Shown here one piece after another: positions 17,551-26,427 of a DNA stretch of 64,000 nucleotides; position 1 is the stretch's first letter, and each line of letters opens with the position of its first letter. Under the pieces are notes generated by a model that saw nothing but the letters and a program-made list of their open reading frames with translations, was not told where the DNA came from and searched no databases. The position numbers and the translations under genes are program-made. The stretch lies in assembly GCA_002706605.1 (NCBI GenBank), contig PALT01000043.1, forward strand, positions 62,001 to 126,000, read 5' to 3'. Source of the DNA: Rhodovulum sp. (lineage in GTDB: Bacteria > Pseudomonadota > Alphaproteobacteria > Rhodobacterales > Rhodobacteraceae).

Positions 17551-18660
17551 ATGAAATCCATGGCACCGCCCCCACCGCCCCCGCACACGGGCGATCATCG
17601 CTTTCCCTGTGACCAATGCGGGGCCGACCTGCGTTTTGACGCGGGGGCGGACCGTTTGGTCTGTGATTTCTGCGGCAACACCCAACCCCTGCCCGAACTT
17701 GACGGCGATTTGCGCGAACTGCCTTATGAACCGGGACAGGCCACCCGCCTGCCCGAGGACGCGCTGGAAAACGTCTCAGTCTCGCCCTGCCCCAACTGCG
17801 GGGCGCAGGTGCAATTCACCGGTGCCGATCACGCCACGGAATGCCCGTTCTGCGCCACCCCCGTGGTCAGTCACACAGGCGAAATGCGCCATATCAAACC
17901 CCAAGGCGTCGTGCCCTTTGCCCTTGACGAAAAGGCCGCCAAACAGGCGATGACCAACTGGCTGGGCCGCCTGTGGTTTGCCCCGAACGGGTTGCAGGAC
18001 TATGCGCGCAAGGGGCGCACGATGGACGGGGTCTATGTGCCCTATTGGACCTTCGATGCGGACACGGCCAGCGCCTATTCGGGTGAGCGCGGCGATGTCT
18101 ATTACGTCTCGCGCACCGTGCGCACCAATGGCAAAACCCGCACCGTGCGCGAACGCCGCGTGCGTTGGTCGCCCGCGCGGGGACGGGTGGCGCGGGCGTT
18201 TGACGATGTGCTGGTCCTTGCCTCAAAATCCCTGCCCAAGAAGTTTACCGACGCGCTTGCCCCGTGGACCCTTGGCGATCTGAAACCCTATGCGCCCGAG
18301 TTCCTGTCGGGCTTCCGCGCCGAGGCCTACACGGTCGAACTGGATGACGGGTTCATCGAGGCGCGCCAGATCATGGACCGCATCATCGCCCAAGACATAC
18401 GCCGCGACATCGGCGGCGATGAACAGCGTATCCACAACGTCGACACGCGCGTTTGGGACGAAACGTTCAAGCATATCCTGCTGCCGGTCTGGGTCGCGGC
18501 CTATAAGTTCCGAGGCAAGACCTACCGCTTTGTCGTGAACGGCCAGACCGGCGCGGTTCAGGGCGAACGCCCCTATTCGCCGTGGAAAATCGCGCTGGCT
18601 GTGCTTGGGGCCGCTGTGGTTGCGGGCGCAATCGCGGTCGCGGTACAATACGCGAAATAG
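17551..18660 (+). CDS. Double zinc-ribbon protein with C-terminal membrane anchor
   Basis: 369 residues. After a Pro-rich start come two zinc-ribbon units: C20-x2-C23...C38-x2-C41 and C80-x2-C83...C98-x2-C101. A central domain with IKPQGVVPFALDEKAAKQAM and YVPYWTFDADTASAYSGERG follows, and one hydrophobic helix (about 345-365) lies at the very end. Such proteins are often mislabelled primosomal protein N'. It follows the SPFH gene by 36 bp, a recurrent pairing, suggesting a shared membrane complex. Function unknown. Confidence 0.72.
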   Translation: MKSMAPPPPPPHTGDHRFPCDQCGADLRFDAGADRLVCDFCGNTQPLPELDGDLRELPYEPGQATRLPEDALENVSVSPCPNCGAQVQFTGADHATECPFCATPVVSHTGEMRHIKPQGVVPFALDEKAAKQAMTNWLGRLWFAPNGLQDYARKGRTMDGVYVPYWTFDADTASAYSGERGDVYYVSRTVRTNGKTRTVRERRVRWSPARGRVARAFDDVLVLASKSLPKKFTDALAPWTLGDLKPYAPEFLSGFRAEAYTVELDDGFIEARQIMDRIIAQDIRRDIGGDEQRIHNVDTRVWDETFKHILLPVWVAAYKFRGKTYRFVVNGQTGAVQGERPYSPWKIALAVLGAAVVAGAIAVAVQYAK

Positions 18661-18731
18661 CGCGGTTAACCGGCAATGATTGCGTTAACATCGGCGGTTC
18701 AGTACAAAACCCGCGACTCGGATACGAAGGA

Positions 18732-19661
18732 ATGACCATGATCCTGTGCTGTGGGGAATCCCTGATCGATATGTTGCCGCGCGTGACCGGCGACGATGAA
18801 CCCGCCTTTGCGCCCCATGCAGGTGGTGCGGTGTTCAACACGGCGATTGCGCTTGGCCGGTTGGGGACGCCCGTGGGGTTCGTGTCGGGCCTGTCGAACG
18901 ATATGTTCGGCGACATCCTGCGCGACACGCTTGACGCGTCAAACGTGGATCACAGCCTGACCATCACCTCGGACCGGCCAACGACGCTGGCCTTTGTGAC
19001 GCTGACAAACGGTCAGGCGTCCTATGCATTCTACGACGAAAACACCGCCGGTCGGATGCTTTCGTCTGATGATATGCCAGCCCTGCCCGATCAGGTCGAG
19101 GCTGCGTTTTTCGGCGGCATCTCCTTGATGGTGGAGCCCTGCGCCAAGGCCTATGAATCCCTGATGGCGCGTGAAAGTGCCGCGCGCGTCACCATGATCG
19201 ACCCCAACATCCGCCCCAGCTTTATCAAGGACGAAACGGTTTACCGCGAGCGTCTGGCGCGTCTGTTTGCCGTTTCCGACATCGTGAAACTGTCCGATGA
19301 GGACCTGTTCTGGCTAGAGGGCGAAGGCGACATCGAAACCCTAGCCCAAGGTCTGTTGGCCAAAGGGCCCAGCGTCGTTTTCATCACCGAAGGTGCCAAG
19401 GGCGCACATGCCTTTACCACCCGCGACACGGTGTTCGTCCCCGCCCAAAAGGCCGAGGTGGTCGATACGGTCGGGGCCGGTGACACGTTCAACGCGGGCG
19501 TTCTGGCCGCGCTCCACGCCGAAGGCAAGCTGAACAAGTCCGCCCTATCGGCCATTGACGCGGACACGTTGCAGGTGGCCCTGACCCTTGGGGTGCGGGT
19601 CGCGGGCATCGTCGTGGCACGCGCGGGGGCCAACCCGCCTTGGGCACAGGATCTGGCATGA
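18732..19661 (+). CDS. PfkB-family carbohydrate kinase (fructokinase-like)
   Basis: 309 residues from ATG 18732 (18738 is an alternative). The N-terminal [11 protein letters not shown] and [16 protein letters not shown] fit the PfkB signature 1 region, and the second signature DTVGAGDTF carries the catalytic base Asp251. It transfers phosphate from ATP to a sugar or nucleoside; fructokinase is the closest impression but substrate is uncertain. It is coupled to dtd by an ATGA overlap. Confidence 0.82.
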   Translation: MTMILCCGESLIDMLPRVTGDDEPAFAPHAGGAVFNTAIALGRLGTPVGFVSGLSNDMFGDILRDTLDASNVDHSLTITSDRPTTLAFVTLTNGQASYAFYDENTAGRMLSSDDMPALPDQVEAAFFGGISLMVEPCAKAYESLMARESAARVTMIDPNIRPSFIKDETVYRERLARLFAVSDIVKLSDEDLFWLEGEGDIETLAQGLLAKGPSVVFITEGAKGAHAFTTRDTVFVPAQKAEVVDTVGAGDTFNAGVLAALHAEGKLNKSALSAIDADTLQVALTLGVRVAGIVVARAGANPPWAQDLA

Positions 19662-20098
19662 GGGCGCTGATCCAACGGGTGCGGCAGGCGTCCGTCACGG
19701 TTGACGGTCAGGTCATCGGTGAGATCGGCGCGGGCATGTTGATCCTTGTCTGTGCGATGGACGGCGACAGCAGCGCGCAGGTCGAAAAAATGGCCCGTAA
19801 AATCCCCAAGATGCGGATTTTCACCGACGAGAACGACAAGATGAACCTAAGCCTGCTGGACACCGGCGGGCAGGCCCTGATCGTTAACCAGTTCACGCTG
19901 TCCGCCGATACCTCGCGCGGGAACCGTCCGGGGTTTTCGACCGCCGCCCGCCCCGAGGTCGGCAAGGCCCTGTACGAGGAATTCATCGCCGCCATGTCCG
20001 CCCAAGGGATCACCGTCGCCACGGGCGAATTCGGGGCCGATATGCAGGTCGCCCTGATCAATGACGGGCCAGTCACAATCTGGACCGAGGTGGAGTGA
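19658..20098 (+). CDS. dtd: D-aminoacyl-tRNA deacylase
   Basis: 146 residues, the full length of DTD. The family motifs are present: NQFTLSADT (SQFTL motif) and INDGPVT carrying the Gly-Pro cis pair that excludes L-amino acids. The [16 protein letters not shown] start is typical. It frees tRNAs mischarged with D-amino acids or glycine. The start overlaps the kinase stop by 4 bp. Confidence 0.93.
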   Translation: MRALIQRVRQASVTVDGQVIGEIGAGMLILVCAMDGDSSAQVEKMARKIPKMRIFTDENDKMNLSLLDTGGQALIVNQFTLSADTSRGNRPGFSTAARPEVGKALYEEFIAAMSAQGITVATGEFGADMQVALINDGPVTIWTEVE

Positions 20099-20113
20099 TT
20101 AATTTTTAATCAC
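20095..20113. terminator. AT-rich perfect inverted repeat at the dtd stop codon
   Basis: GTGATTAA / TTAATCAC around a TTT loop, starting within the last codons of dtd. It could weakly end the kinase-dtd transcript; no T-run follows, so an operator is equally possible. Confidence 0.3.
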
Positions 20114-20205
20114 CCGCCCCGAAATTGGGCCAAAACGCCTGCGACATTTCACACGCCTTAACGGTTCGCGTTGCGGCCCCTGCGCAAACGCATAACGTCA
20201 TTCGC

Positions 20206-21633
20206 ATGAATGAGAAAACACCGTTTTTTGACGAACTGCAAAACCCTGACGGAACCGCCCGCGCCCCCTATGCCGGGTTTGACGATTGGTTTCAGGGACA
20301 AGACACCAAGCACCTGTTGAAAAAGTCGCAGGAGGCGGAAACGTTTTTCCGTCGGACCGGCATCACGTTCAACGTCTATGGTCAGGCCGAGGCGGATGAG
20401 CGTCTGATCCCGTTTGACATCGTGCCGCGCGTGATTTCCGCCGCTGAATGGGGCCGGTTGAAACGCGGGATCGAACAACGGGTGCGCGCAATCAACGCGT
20501 TTCTCTATGACATTTACCACCGACAGGAAATCATCCGCGCCGGTCGTATCCCCAAAGAGCTGATCGCGCAGAACGACGCCTTCCTGCCCCAGATGATCGG
20601 CGTCACACCGCCCGGTGGGGTTTATACACACATCGTGGGCGTGGACCTTGTGCGCACGGGACCGGATGAGTTTTTCGTGCTAGAGGACAACGCACGCACC
20701 CCGTCGGGCGTGTCTTATATGCTGGAAAACCGCGAAACGATGCTGCAGATGTTTCCCGAGCTGTTTTCGCGCATCAAGGTCCAAGAGGTATCGGATTATC
20801 CGATGCGTCTGCGCCGGTCTCTGGCGGCCTCTGCGCCTGCGATGACCACGGGCAAACCGGTTGTGGGCATCCTGACGCCTGGCATCCATAACTCGGCCTA
20901 TTTCGAGCACTCGTTCCTTGCCGACAACATGGGCGTGGAATTGGTCGAGGGGCATGATTGTCGTTTGGTCGACGGGCGCATCGCCATGCGCACAACGCGT
21001 GGGTACAAGGCGATTGATGTTCTCTATCGCCGTGTGGACGACGAATATCTGGACCCGCTGACATTCAACCCGAACTCGGTTCTGGGCATTCCGGGGATCA
21101 TGGATGTCTACCGGTCCGGCGGGATCACCATCGCCAATGCGCCCGGCACCGGCATCGCGGATGACAAGGCGATCTATAGCTATATGCCCGACATCGTCGA
21201 ATTCTACACCGGCGAAAAGGCGATCCTGCAGAACGTGCCGACATGGCGCTGTTCCGAGCCGGACTCGCTGGCCTATGTGCTGGATCACCTGTCCGAACTG
21301 GTGGTGAAAGAGGTGCACGGATCGGGCGGTTACGGTATGTTGGTCGGCCCCGCCGCCAGCAAGAAAGAACTTGCCGCCTTCCGCAAGAAACTGACCGCGC
21401 GTCCGGGCAACTATATCGCACAACCGACGCTGGCCCTGTCCACCGTACCGATCCTGACCAAGGCGGGCCTTGCCCCGCGCCACGTGGATTTGCGGCCCTT
21501 TGTCCTTGTCTCGCCGGACAAGATCGACATCACGCCGGGTGGTCTGACGCGGGTGGCGTTGAAAAAGGGATCGCTGGTCGTGAACAGCAGCCAAGGCGGC
21601 GGCACCAAAGACACTTGGGTATTGGGGGAATAA
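20206..21633 (+). CDS. Circularly permuted ATP-grasp type 2 family protein (Anbu operon)
   Basis: 475 residues from the ATG before NEKTPFFDEL; the upstream open frame is not conserved-looking. Segments such as FFRRTGITFNVYG, RLIPFDIVPRVI, EDNARTPSGVSYMLENRE and KEVHGSGGYGMLVGP belong to the circularly permuted ATP-grasp amidoligase-like group. These proteins are proposed to form peptide or amide bonds using ATP. The gene opens a four-gene set (ATP-grasp, alpha-E, transglutaminase, Anbu) that recurs in proteobacteria. Confidence 0.85.
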   Translation: MNEKTPFFDELQNPDGTARAPYAGFDDWFQGQDTKHLLKKSQEAETFFRRTGITFNVYGQAEADERLIPFDIVPRVISAAEWGRLKRGIEQRVRAINAFLYDIYHRQEIIRAGRIPKELIAQNDAFLPQMIGVTPPGGVYTHIVGVDLVRTGPDEFFVLEDNARTPSGVSYMLENRETMLQMFPELFSRIKVQEVSDYPMRLRRSLAASAPAMTTGKPVVGILTPGIHNSAYFEHSFLADNMGVELVEGHDCRLVDGRIAMRTTRGYKAIDVLYRRVDDEYLDPLTFNPNSVLGIPGIMDVYRSGGITIANAPGTGIADDKAIYSYMPDIVEFYTGEKAILQNVPTWRCSEPDSLAYVLDHLSELVVKEVHGSGGYGMLVGPAASKKELAAFRKKLTARPGNYIAQPTLALSTVPILTKAGLAPRHVDLRPFVLVSPDKIDITPGGLTRVALKKGSLVVNSSQGGGTKDTWVLGE

Positions 21634-21635
21634 CC

Positions 21636-22577
21636 ATGCTGGGCAAAACCGCAGGTGGGTTGTTCTGGATGTTCCGGTATCTTGAACGCTCGGAAAATAC
21701 GGCGCGTTTGATTGAGGCGGGGTTCCGCATCGCCCTGACGCGTCCCGATAGCTCGGCCGATGAATGGGCGTCTGTTCTGGACACGGCTGGTGTGCGTGGC
21801 CTGTTTGATATGGCGGACCGCACCTATGACGGCGCGTCCGTGATTGATTTCCTGTTGCGCGATCCGGCTAACCCGTCGTCGATCCTGACGTCGATCAACG
21901 CCGCGCGCAGCAACGCGCGTATGGTGCGCACCGCCCTGACCCGCGAGGTCTGGGAGGCCGTCAACGAAAGCTGGATGACGCTGACCGACACCCTGCGTCG
22001 TCCGGTGCGCGAGGCCGATTTGCCCGGTGTCCTGAGCCTGATCCGACGTCAGAGCGCGCTGGTGCGCGGGTCGATGCACGGGTCGATGCTGCGCAATGAC
22101 ATCTATGACTTTGCGCGGCTGGGCACGTTTATCGAACGCGCCGACAACACCGCGCGTATTCTGGACGTGAAATACTATGTCCTTCTGCCCTCGTTCACGC
22201 AGATCGGATCGTCTCTGGATAATGTGCAATGGGAAACCATCCTGCGCTCGGTCGCGGGTGAGCGGGCGTTTCGCTGGCTGAACGGGCCGGACATCAACCC
22301 AAAAGGGATCGCCGAGTTCCTGATCCTTGACGGGCGTATGCCGCGGTCGTTGAAATTCTGTATGTCCAAGATCTCTGACAACCTTTCCTATCTGGAACAG
22401 GATTACGGCGTCGAATTAGAGAGCCTGAAGGTCGCCAAATCCCAGCGCGCGAATATAGGCGCAGGCGGGATCGACGCGATTTTCGACGATGGCCTGCACG
22501 AATTTCTGACCCAGTTTCTGGTCGACATGGCGCAACTGGGTACCTTGATCGAACAGGACTTCCGGTTTTACGGTTAG
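21636..22577 (+). CDS. Alpha-E domain-containing protein
   Basis: 313 residues from ATG 21636, 2 bp after the ATP-grasp stop. The helical alpha-E signature is clear: FWMFRYLERSENTARLIEAGFRI, the repeated internal motif GTFIERADNTARILDVKYY and RSLKFCMSKISDNLSYLE. The two ERxxNTAR repeats suggest an internal duplication. Alpha-E proteins accompany permuted ATP-grasp enzymes and transglutaminases; a direct activity is not known. Confidence 0.87.
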   Translation: MLGKTAGGLFWMFRYLERSENTARLIEAGFRIALTRPDSSADEWASVLDTAGVRGLFDMADRTYDGASVIDFLLRDPANPSSILTSINAARSNARMVRTALTREVWEAVNESWMTLTDTLRRPVREADLPGVLSLIRRQSALVRGSMHGSMLRNDIYDFARLGTFIERADNTARILDVKYYVLLPSFTQIGSSLDNVQWETILRSVAGERAFRWLNGPDINPKGIAEFLILDGRMPRSLKFCMSKISDNLSYLEQDYGVELESLKVAKSQRANIGAGGIDAIFDDGLHEFLTQFLVDMAQLGTLIEQDFRFYG

Positions 22578-22582
22578 CTACC

Positions 22583-23386
22583 ATGCGTCTGAAAATCCGA
22601 CATAACACCCAATACACCTATGAACGGCCTGTCACCTATGGCCTGCAACAGCTGCGCCTGACGCCCAAGAACGACCACAATCAACGGGTTCTGGACTGGA
22701 CCATCACGATTGAGGGCGGGCAAAAGGAACTGGCCTTTCAGGACCACAACGCCAACCACGTTGACCTGATCGGGTTTAGTGGCGACGGCCATACGATTTC
22801 GATCCTGTGCGAGGGCGAGGTCGAGATCACCGACACAAGCGGCGTGGTCGGCAAACACACAAGCCCCGCGCCCTGCTGGTACTTTCAACAGGCCACCGAC
22901 CTGACACGCGCGGGCAATCAGACCCGCAAGCTGATCAAGGGGTTGTCGGGCGATCACGCACAGGCGATTGAAACGCTGCACACCCTGTCGGCCCGCATCC
23001 GCGAGGCCGTCGCCTATGACACCGGCCACACCGACGCCCAGAGCACCGCCGAGGACGCCCTGTCGGCCGGTCACGGGGTCTGTCAGGACCACAGCCATGT
23101 CTTTATCGCAGGCGCCCGCGCCCTCGGGTTTCCGGCGCGCTATGTGTCGGGATACCTGATGCTGAACGACCGCATCGACCAAGAGGCCAGCCACGCCTGG
23201 ACCGAGGCGCATGTGGATGGAATCGGTTGGGTCGGTTTTGACATCTCGAACGGGATTTCGCCGGACGGGCGATATGTCAGGGTTGCAACGGGCCGCGATT
23301 ACCGTGAGGCCGCGCCGATTTCGGGCATACGAGTCGGTGATCACGGCACGGAACAACTTGAAGTCCACATACAGGTTCAGCAATAA
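22583..23386 (+). CDS. Transglutaminase-like cysteine protease family protein
   Basis: 267 residues. An N-terminal beta domain (MRLKIRHNTQYTYERPVTYGLQQLRLTPK) precedes the transglutaminase core. The triad is visible as Cys in GHGVCQDHSHVFI, His in ASHAWTEA and Asp in GWVGFDISNG. It may cleave or form isopeptide bonds on the product of the ATP-grasp enzyme. It lies 5 bp after the alpha-E gene. Confidence 0.88.
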   Translation: MRLKIRHNTQYTYERPVTYGLQQLRLTPKNDHNQRVLDWTITIEGGQKELAFQDHNANHVDLIGFSGDGHTISILCEGEVEITDTSGVVGKHTSPAPCWYFQQATDLTRAGNQTRKLIKGLSGDHAQAIETLHTLSARIREAVAYDTGHTDAQSTAEDALSAGHGVCQDHSHVFIAGARALGFPARYVSGYLMLNDRIDQEASHAWTEAHVDGIGWVGFDISNGISPDGRYVRVATGRDYREAAPISGIRVGDHGTEQLEVHIQVQQ

Positions 23387-23416
23387 GTCTGGGCTACGCC
23401 ACCTGAGGACCATTCG

Positions 23417-24157
23417 ATGACATATTGCGTTGGGCTGCGCCTGAATTCCGGTTTGCTGTTCATGTCCGACACGCGCACCAACGCGGGTTTGGATAATGTG
23501 TCGACCTTTCGCAAAATGCACGAATGGAGCGCACCGGGGAAGGCCGCGATCACGGTTATGACCGCCGGCAACCTTGCGACCACACAGGCGGTGATCAGCC
23601 TGCTGGACGAACGATCTAAGGCGCCCAGCGAACGCGCGCCCTCGATCCTTGAACAGCCGTCGATGTATCAGGTCGCGCGCCTTGTCGGCGACACCCTGCG
23701 TGAGGTGATCGCAGGCCACGCCGAAACCGGTCAGCGCGCGGACGCCGCGTTTAACGCCACGATGATCGTCGGTGGCCAGATCGGCGAAGGGGAACCGCGC
23801 CTCTTCCTTGTATACCCCGAGGGCAATTTCATCGAGGCCAGCGAGGACACCCCGTTCTTTCAGATCGGCGAAACCAAATACGGTCGCCCGATCCTTGTGC
23901 GCGCCTTTGATCCCGACATGGGGTTTGAGGATGCGATCAAACTGTTGCTGGTCTCCTTTGACAGCACGATCAAGGCGAACCTGTCGGTGGGCCTGCCTCT
24001 GGATTTCCAGATTTATGAGGCGGGCAGCCTGACCAGCGCGCCCATCCGCCGCGTCGAACGCGATGATGCCTATTTCCAGACGATTTCGGACGGATGGGGC
24101 GACGCGCTGAAGCTGGCGTTTGACAGTTTGCCTGCCTTTACCCTGCCCGACGCCTAA
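23417..24157 (+). CDS. Anbu, proteasome-like Ntn peptidase
   Basis: 246 residues. The N-terminus MTYCVGLRLNSGLLFMSDTRTNAG places a Thr right after the initiator Met, as in Anbu (ancestral beta-subunit) proteins, whose Ntn-hydrolase nucleophile is exposed by Met removal. The rest shows HslV/20S-beta-like strands and no ATPase partner gene is adjacent. Anbu assembles into open-ring oligomers; substrates are not known. The upstream trio suggests that it processes a peptide or modified protein made by the ATP-grasp and transglutaminase proteins. Confidence 0.87.
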   Translation: MTYCVGLRLNSGLLFMSDTRTNAGLDNVSTFRKMHEWSAPGKAAITVMTAGNLATTQAVISLLDERSKAPSERAPSILEQPSMYQVARLVGDTLREVIAGHAETGQRADAAFNATMIVGGQIGEGEPRLFLVYPEGNFIEASEDTPFFQIGETKYGRPILVRAFDPDMGFEDAIKLLLVSFDSTIKANLSVGLPLDFQIYEAGSLTSAPIRRVERDDAYFQTISDGWGDALKLAFDSLPAFTLPDA

Positions 24158-24224
24158 GACGCGTCATTTCCTGACTCAACAAATCCGAACCTGACCCGTT
24201 TCTGTTTCTGACGGGCAGTCGTGC

Positions 24225-24241
24225 TTGGCATGACCCTTGCT
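24225..24241 (+). promoter_or_regulatory. Sigma-54 (-24/-12) promoter candidate for the chemoreceptor gene
   Basis: TTGGCATGACCCTTGCT matches the RpoN consensus TTGGCAYRNNNNTTGCW, with GG at 24227-24228 and GC at 24239-24240, exactly 10 bases between. It lies about 74 bp before the ATG at 24315, in an otherwise non-coding gap. Confidence 0.6.
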
Positions 24242-24314
24242 GGGTTATCCCTGCCACGCGCCTGCGTTGTGTACACGTCGTGAAACCGGAACCGGCATTC
24301 AAAGGTGGATTTAC

Positions 24315-25745
24315 ATGGAAGACTTCGGCATGACCGCGCGCGCAGCCGCCGATGATCAGGATCAAGAGCGCAACAAGGCGATCACACAGGTGGCCGTTCG
24401 TGTTGGCGATCTCAGCCTGCAAATCGCTGGGGTCAGCGGCGACGTAGACGACACCGCCGCGCAGGTCGAGGCCCAATCGGCCATGCTACAGACCCTAGCG
24501 GAACAGTCGGTCGAAATGGCGTCGCAAACGCGGGCCGTTCTCGATAGCGCCCAAGCCGCCCTTTCCACCACCGAAGAGGCCGAGGCCAAGGCCAGCGCCA
24601 CCGGCGAGCGCCTGAAAACCATCGTCTCGGATGTGGCTTATCTGGTCGAGGACGTGTCGACCGTCGGCGGTCAGCTCTCCCGCCTAGAGGAGGCCCTGAA
24701 ACGCGTGGCCCAAGTGTCGCGCGAGGTGGATTCGATTTCGCGCAAGACCAACCTCTTGTCCCTGAACGCCGCGATTGAGGCCGCCCGCGCCGGTGTGCAT
24801 GGGCGTGGTTTCATGGTCGTCGCCCGCGAGGTCAAGGACCTGTCCGACATGACAAGCGAGGCCACATCGGAAATCAGCGCCACCATCGAAACCCTGTCCA
24901 AAGAGCTGAAAAGCCTGATGGAACAGTCCGGCCAGACCGTCGACAAGGCCAACGAGATCAAACAGAAAACCGACGGCATCGGTGTCGAGATCGAAGAAAT
25001 CCCGAATGTTCTGCACAACGTCGGTGACGCCCAGCGCGACATCACCAGCGCCACCCAAGACATCAGTCTGGCCGTCAACCGCACGCAGGAAGAGGTCAAC
25101 AACCTCAGCATCGGCGTCAGCGAAAGCGCCGAGAGCCTGAATTCCGCGCGCGACAAGCTCCTTACGATCATCGACGGGTCCGAGGTCCTGACCAGCATGA
25201 CCGCGCGCTTGGGCGTGGAAACCGTAGACACCCCCTATATCGAACGCATTCAGGAACTGGCCGCCCAGATTTCCGCGCGGTTCGAAGAAGGCATCAATCG
25301 CGGACAGATCACCGTGAACGACCTGTTTGACACCAATTATAAACCCATCCCCAACAGCGACCCCGAACAGTTCATGACCCGCTATATCCGGTTCACCGAT
25401 CAGGTGCTGCCGGAGTTCCAAGAACCGATGCTGAACTTTTCCAACAAGATCGTATTCTGCGCGGCCGTGGACACGAACGGGTTCCTGCCGACCCATAACC
25501 GCAAGTTCAGCCAACCCCAGATGCCCGGGATGTCGGACTGGAACGCCGCGAACTGTCGCAACCGGCGCCTGTTCAACGACCGCGTCGGTCTGTCCGCAGG
25601 GCAGAGCAAACGCCCCTTCCTGCTACAGGCCTATCGCCGCGACATGGGCAACGGGAACTTTGTTCTGATGAAGGACATCTCGGCCCCGATCATGGTGCGC
25701 GGACGCCATTGGGGCGGCATCCGTCTGGCCTATAAGGTGAACTGA
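24315..25745 (+). CDS. Soluble methyl-accepting chemotaxis protein with C-terminal sensor domain
   Basis: 476 residues from the ATG after AAAGGTGG. There is no membrane segment. The signalling hairpin tip is about residues 140-175: KTNLLSLNAAIEAARAGVHGRGFMVVAREVKDLS, the hallmark of bacterial chemoreceptors. The long helices continue to about 290, and a globular C-terminal domain (about 300-476) contains FCAAVDTNGFLPTHNRKFSQP, RNRRLFNDRVGLSAG and MVRGRHWGGIRLAY, a form often found after the signalling domain in cytoplasmic chemoreceptors. Ligand unknown. The stop abuts the stop of idi on the other strand. Confidence 0.88.
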   Translation: MEDFGMTARAAADDQDQERNKAITQVAVRVGDLSLQIAGVSGDVDDTAAQVEAQSAMLQTLAEQSVEMASQTRAVLDSAQAALSTTEEAEAKASATGERLKTIVSDVAYLVEDVSTVGGQLSRLEEALKRVAQVSREVDSISRKTNLLSLNAAIEAARAGVHGRGFMVVAREVKDLSDMTSEATSEISATIETLSKELKSLMEQSGQTVDKANEIKQKTDGIGVEIEEIPNVLHNVGDAQRDITSATQDISLAVNRTQEEVNNLSIGVSESAESLNSARDKLLTIIDGSEVLTSMTARLGVETVDTPYIERIQELAAQISARFEEGINRGQITVNDLFDTNYKPIPNSDPEQFMTRYIRFTDQVLPEFQEPMLNFSNKIVFCAAVDTNGFLPTHNRKFSQPQMPGMSDWNAANCRNRRLFNDRVGLSAGQSKRPFLLQAYRRDMGNGNFVLMKDISAPIMVRGRHWGGIRLAYKVN

Positions 25746-26267
25746 TCAGGCGGCGCCGAAAATCTGATCCGCGTGTTGGTCCATATAGATGCGCAGCCAC
25801 GGGGTATAGCGTTCCGGCCGCGCGATCAGATCGGCGCGCAGATCGGACAGGGTGATCCATGCGGTGTCCATCACCTCATCCGCGTTCGGCGCGGGGGTGA
25901 CGGGCGTGTCCAGACGCGCCACGAACAGATCAACCACCTCATGCTCGACCAAACCACCGCCGACATCCGCGCGGTATTCGACCGTGCCCGCAGGCGTGAT
26001 CGGCATGTGCCGAAGGCCCAGTTCCTGATCCAACCGCCGATGGGCACAGGTCGCGGCGTCCTCTTGCCAATGGGGATGGGTGCAGCACGAGTTCGCCCAC
26101 AACCCCGGCGTATGGTATTTGCCCAGCGCGCGGCGCTGGATCAAAACGCGATCCCCGCACAAAACGAAGACAGACACGGCCATATGGCGCAGGCCCTGCT
26201 GATGCGCGGCCAGCTTGCCCACGGGGGTCAACACCCCGTCCACCCATGCAGGGATCAGATCATCCAT
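25746..26267 (-). CDS. idi: Isopentenyl-diphosphate delta-isomerase, type I
   Basis: 173 residues of the Nudix-type IDI. The active-site Cys segment is NSCCTHPHW (59-67), with basic RRALGKYHTPGLW before it and the Glu-containing EHEVVDLFVA after it. It interconverts IPP and DMAPP in isoprenoid synthesis. It is convergent with the chemoreceptor gene with no bases between the stop codons. Confidence 0.9.
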   Translation of the reverse strand: MDDLIPAWVDGVLTPVGKLAAHQQGLRHMAVSVFVLCGDRVLIQRRALGKYHTPGLWANSCCTHPHWQEDAATCAHRRLDQELGLRHMPITPAGTVEYRADVGGGLVEHEVVDLFVARLDTPVTPAPNADEVMDTAWITLSDLRADLIARPERYTPWLRIYMDQHADQIFGAA

Positions 26268-26427
26268 CGTCCAAATCCACCCGTTTTGCGTCCGGCCCTG
26301 CCCTTACCCCGAACTGCCGCAAACCACCAGCCCCCACACCGGCGCACAGCCGCCTTGCGCCATTGTCCCTTGTGATGCGATCGGGCGTGGTCTAGGCCTT
26401 TACCCGCTAGGCATAAGAAAGACCCAC

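Noticed and set aside
25773-26375. 200-codon + strand frame over idi
   Set aside because: It is the antisense of a clear isopentenyl-diphosphate isomerase.
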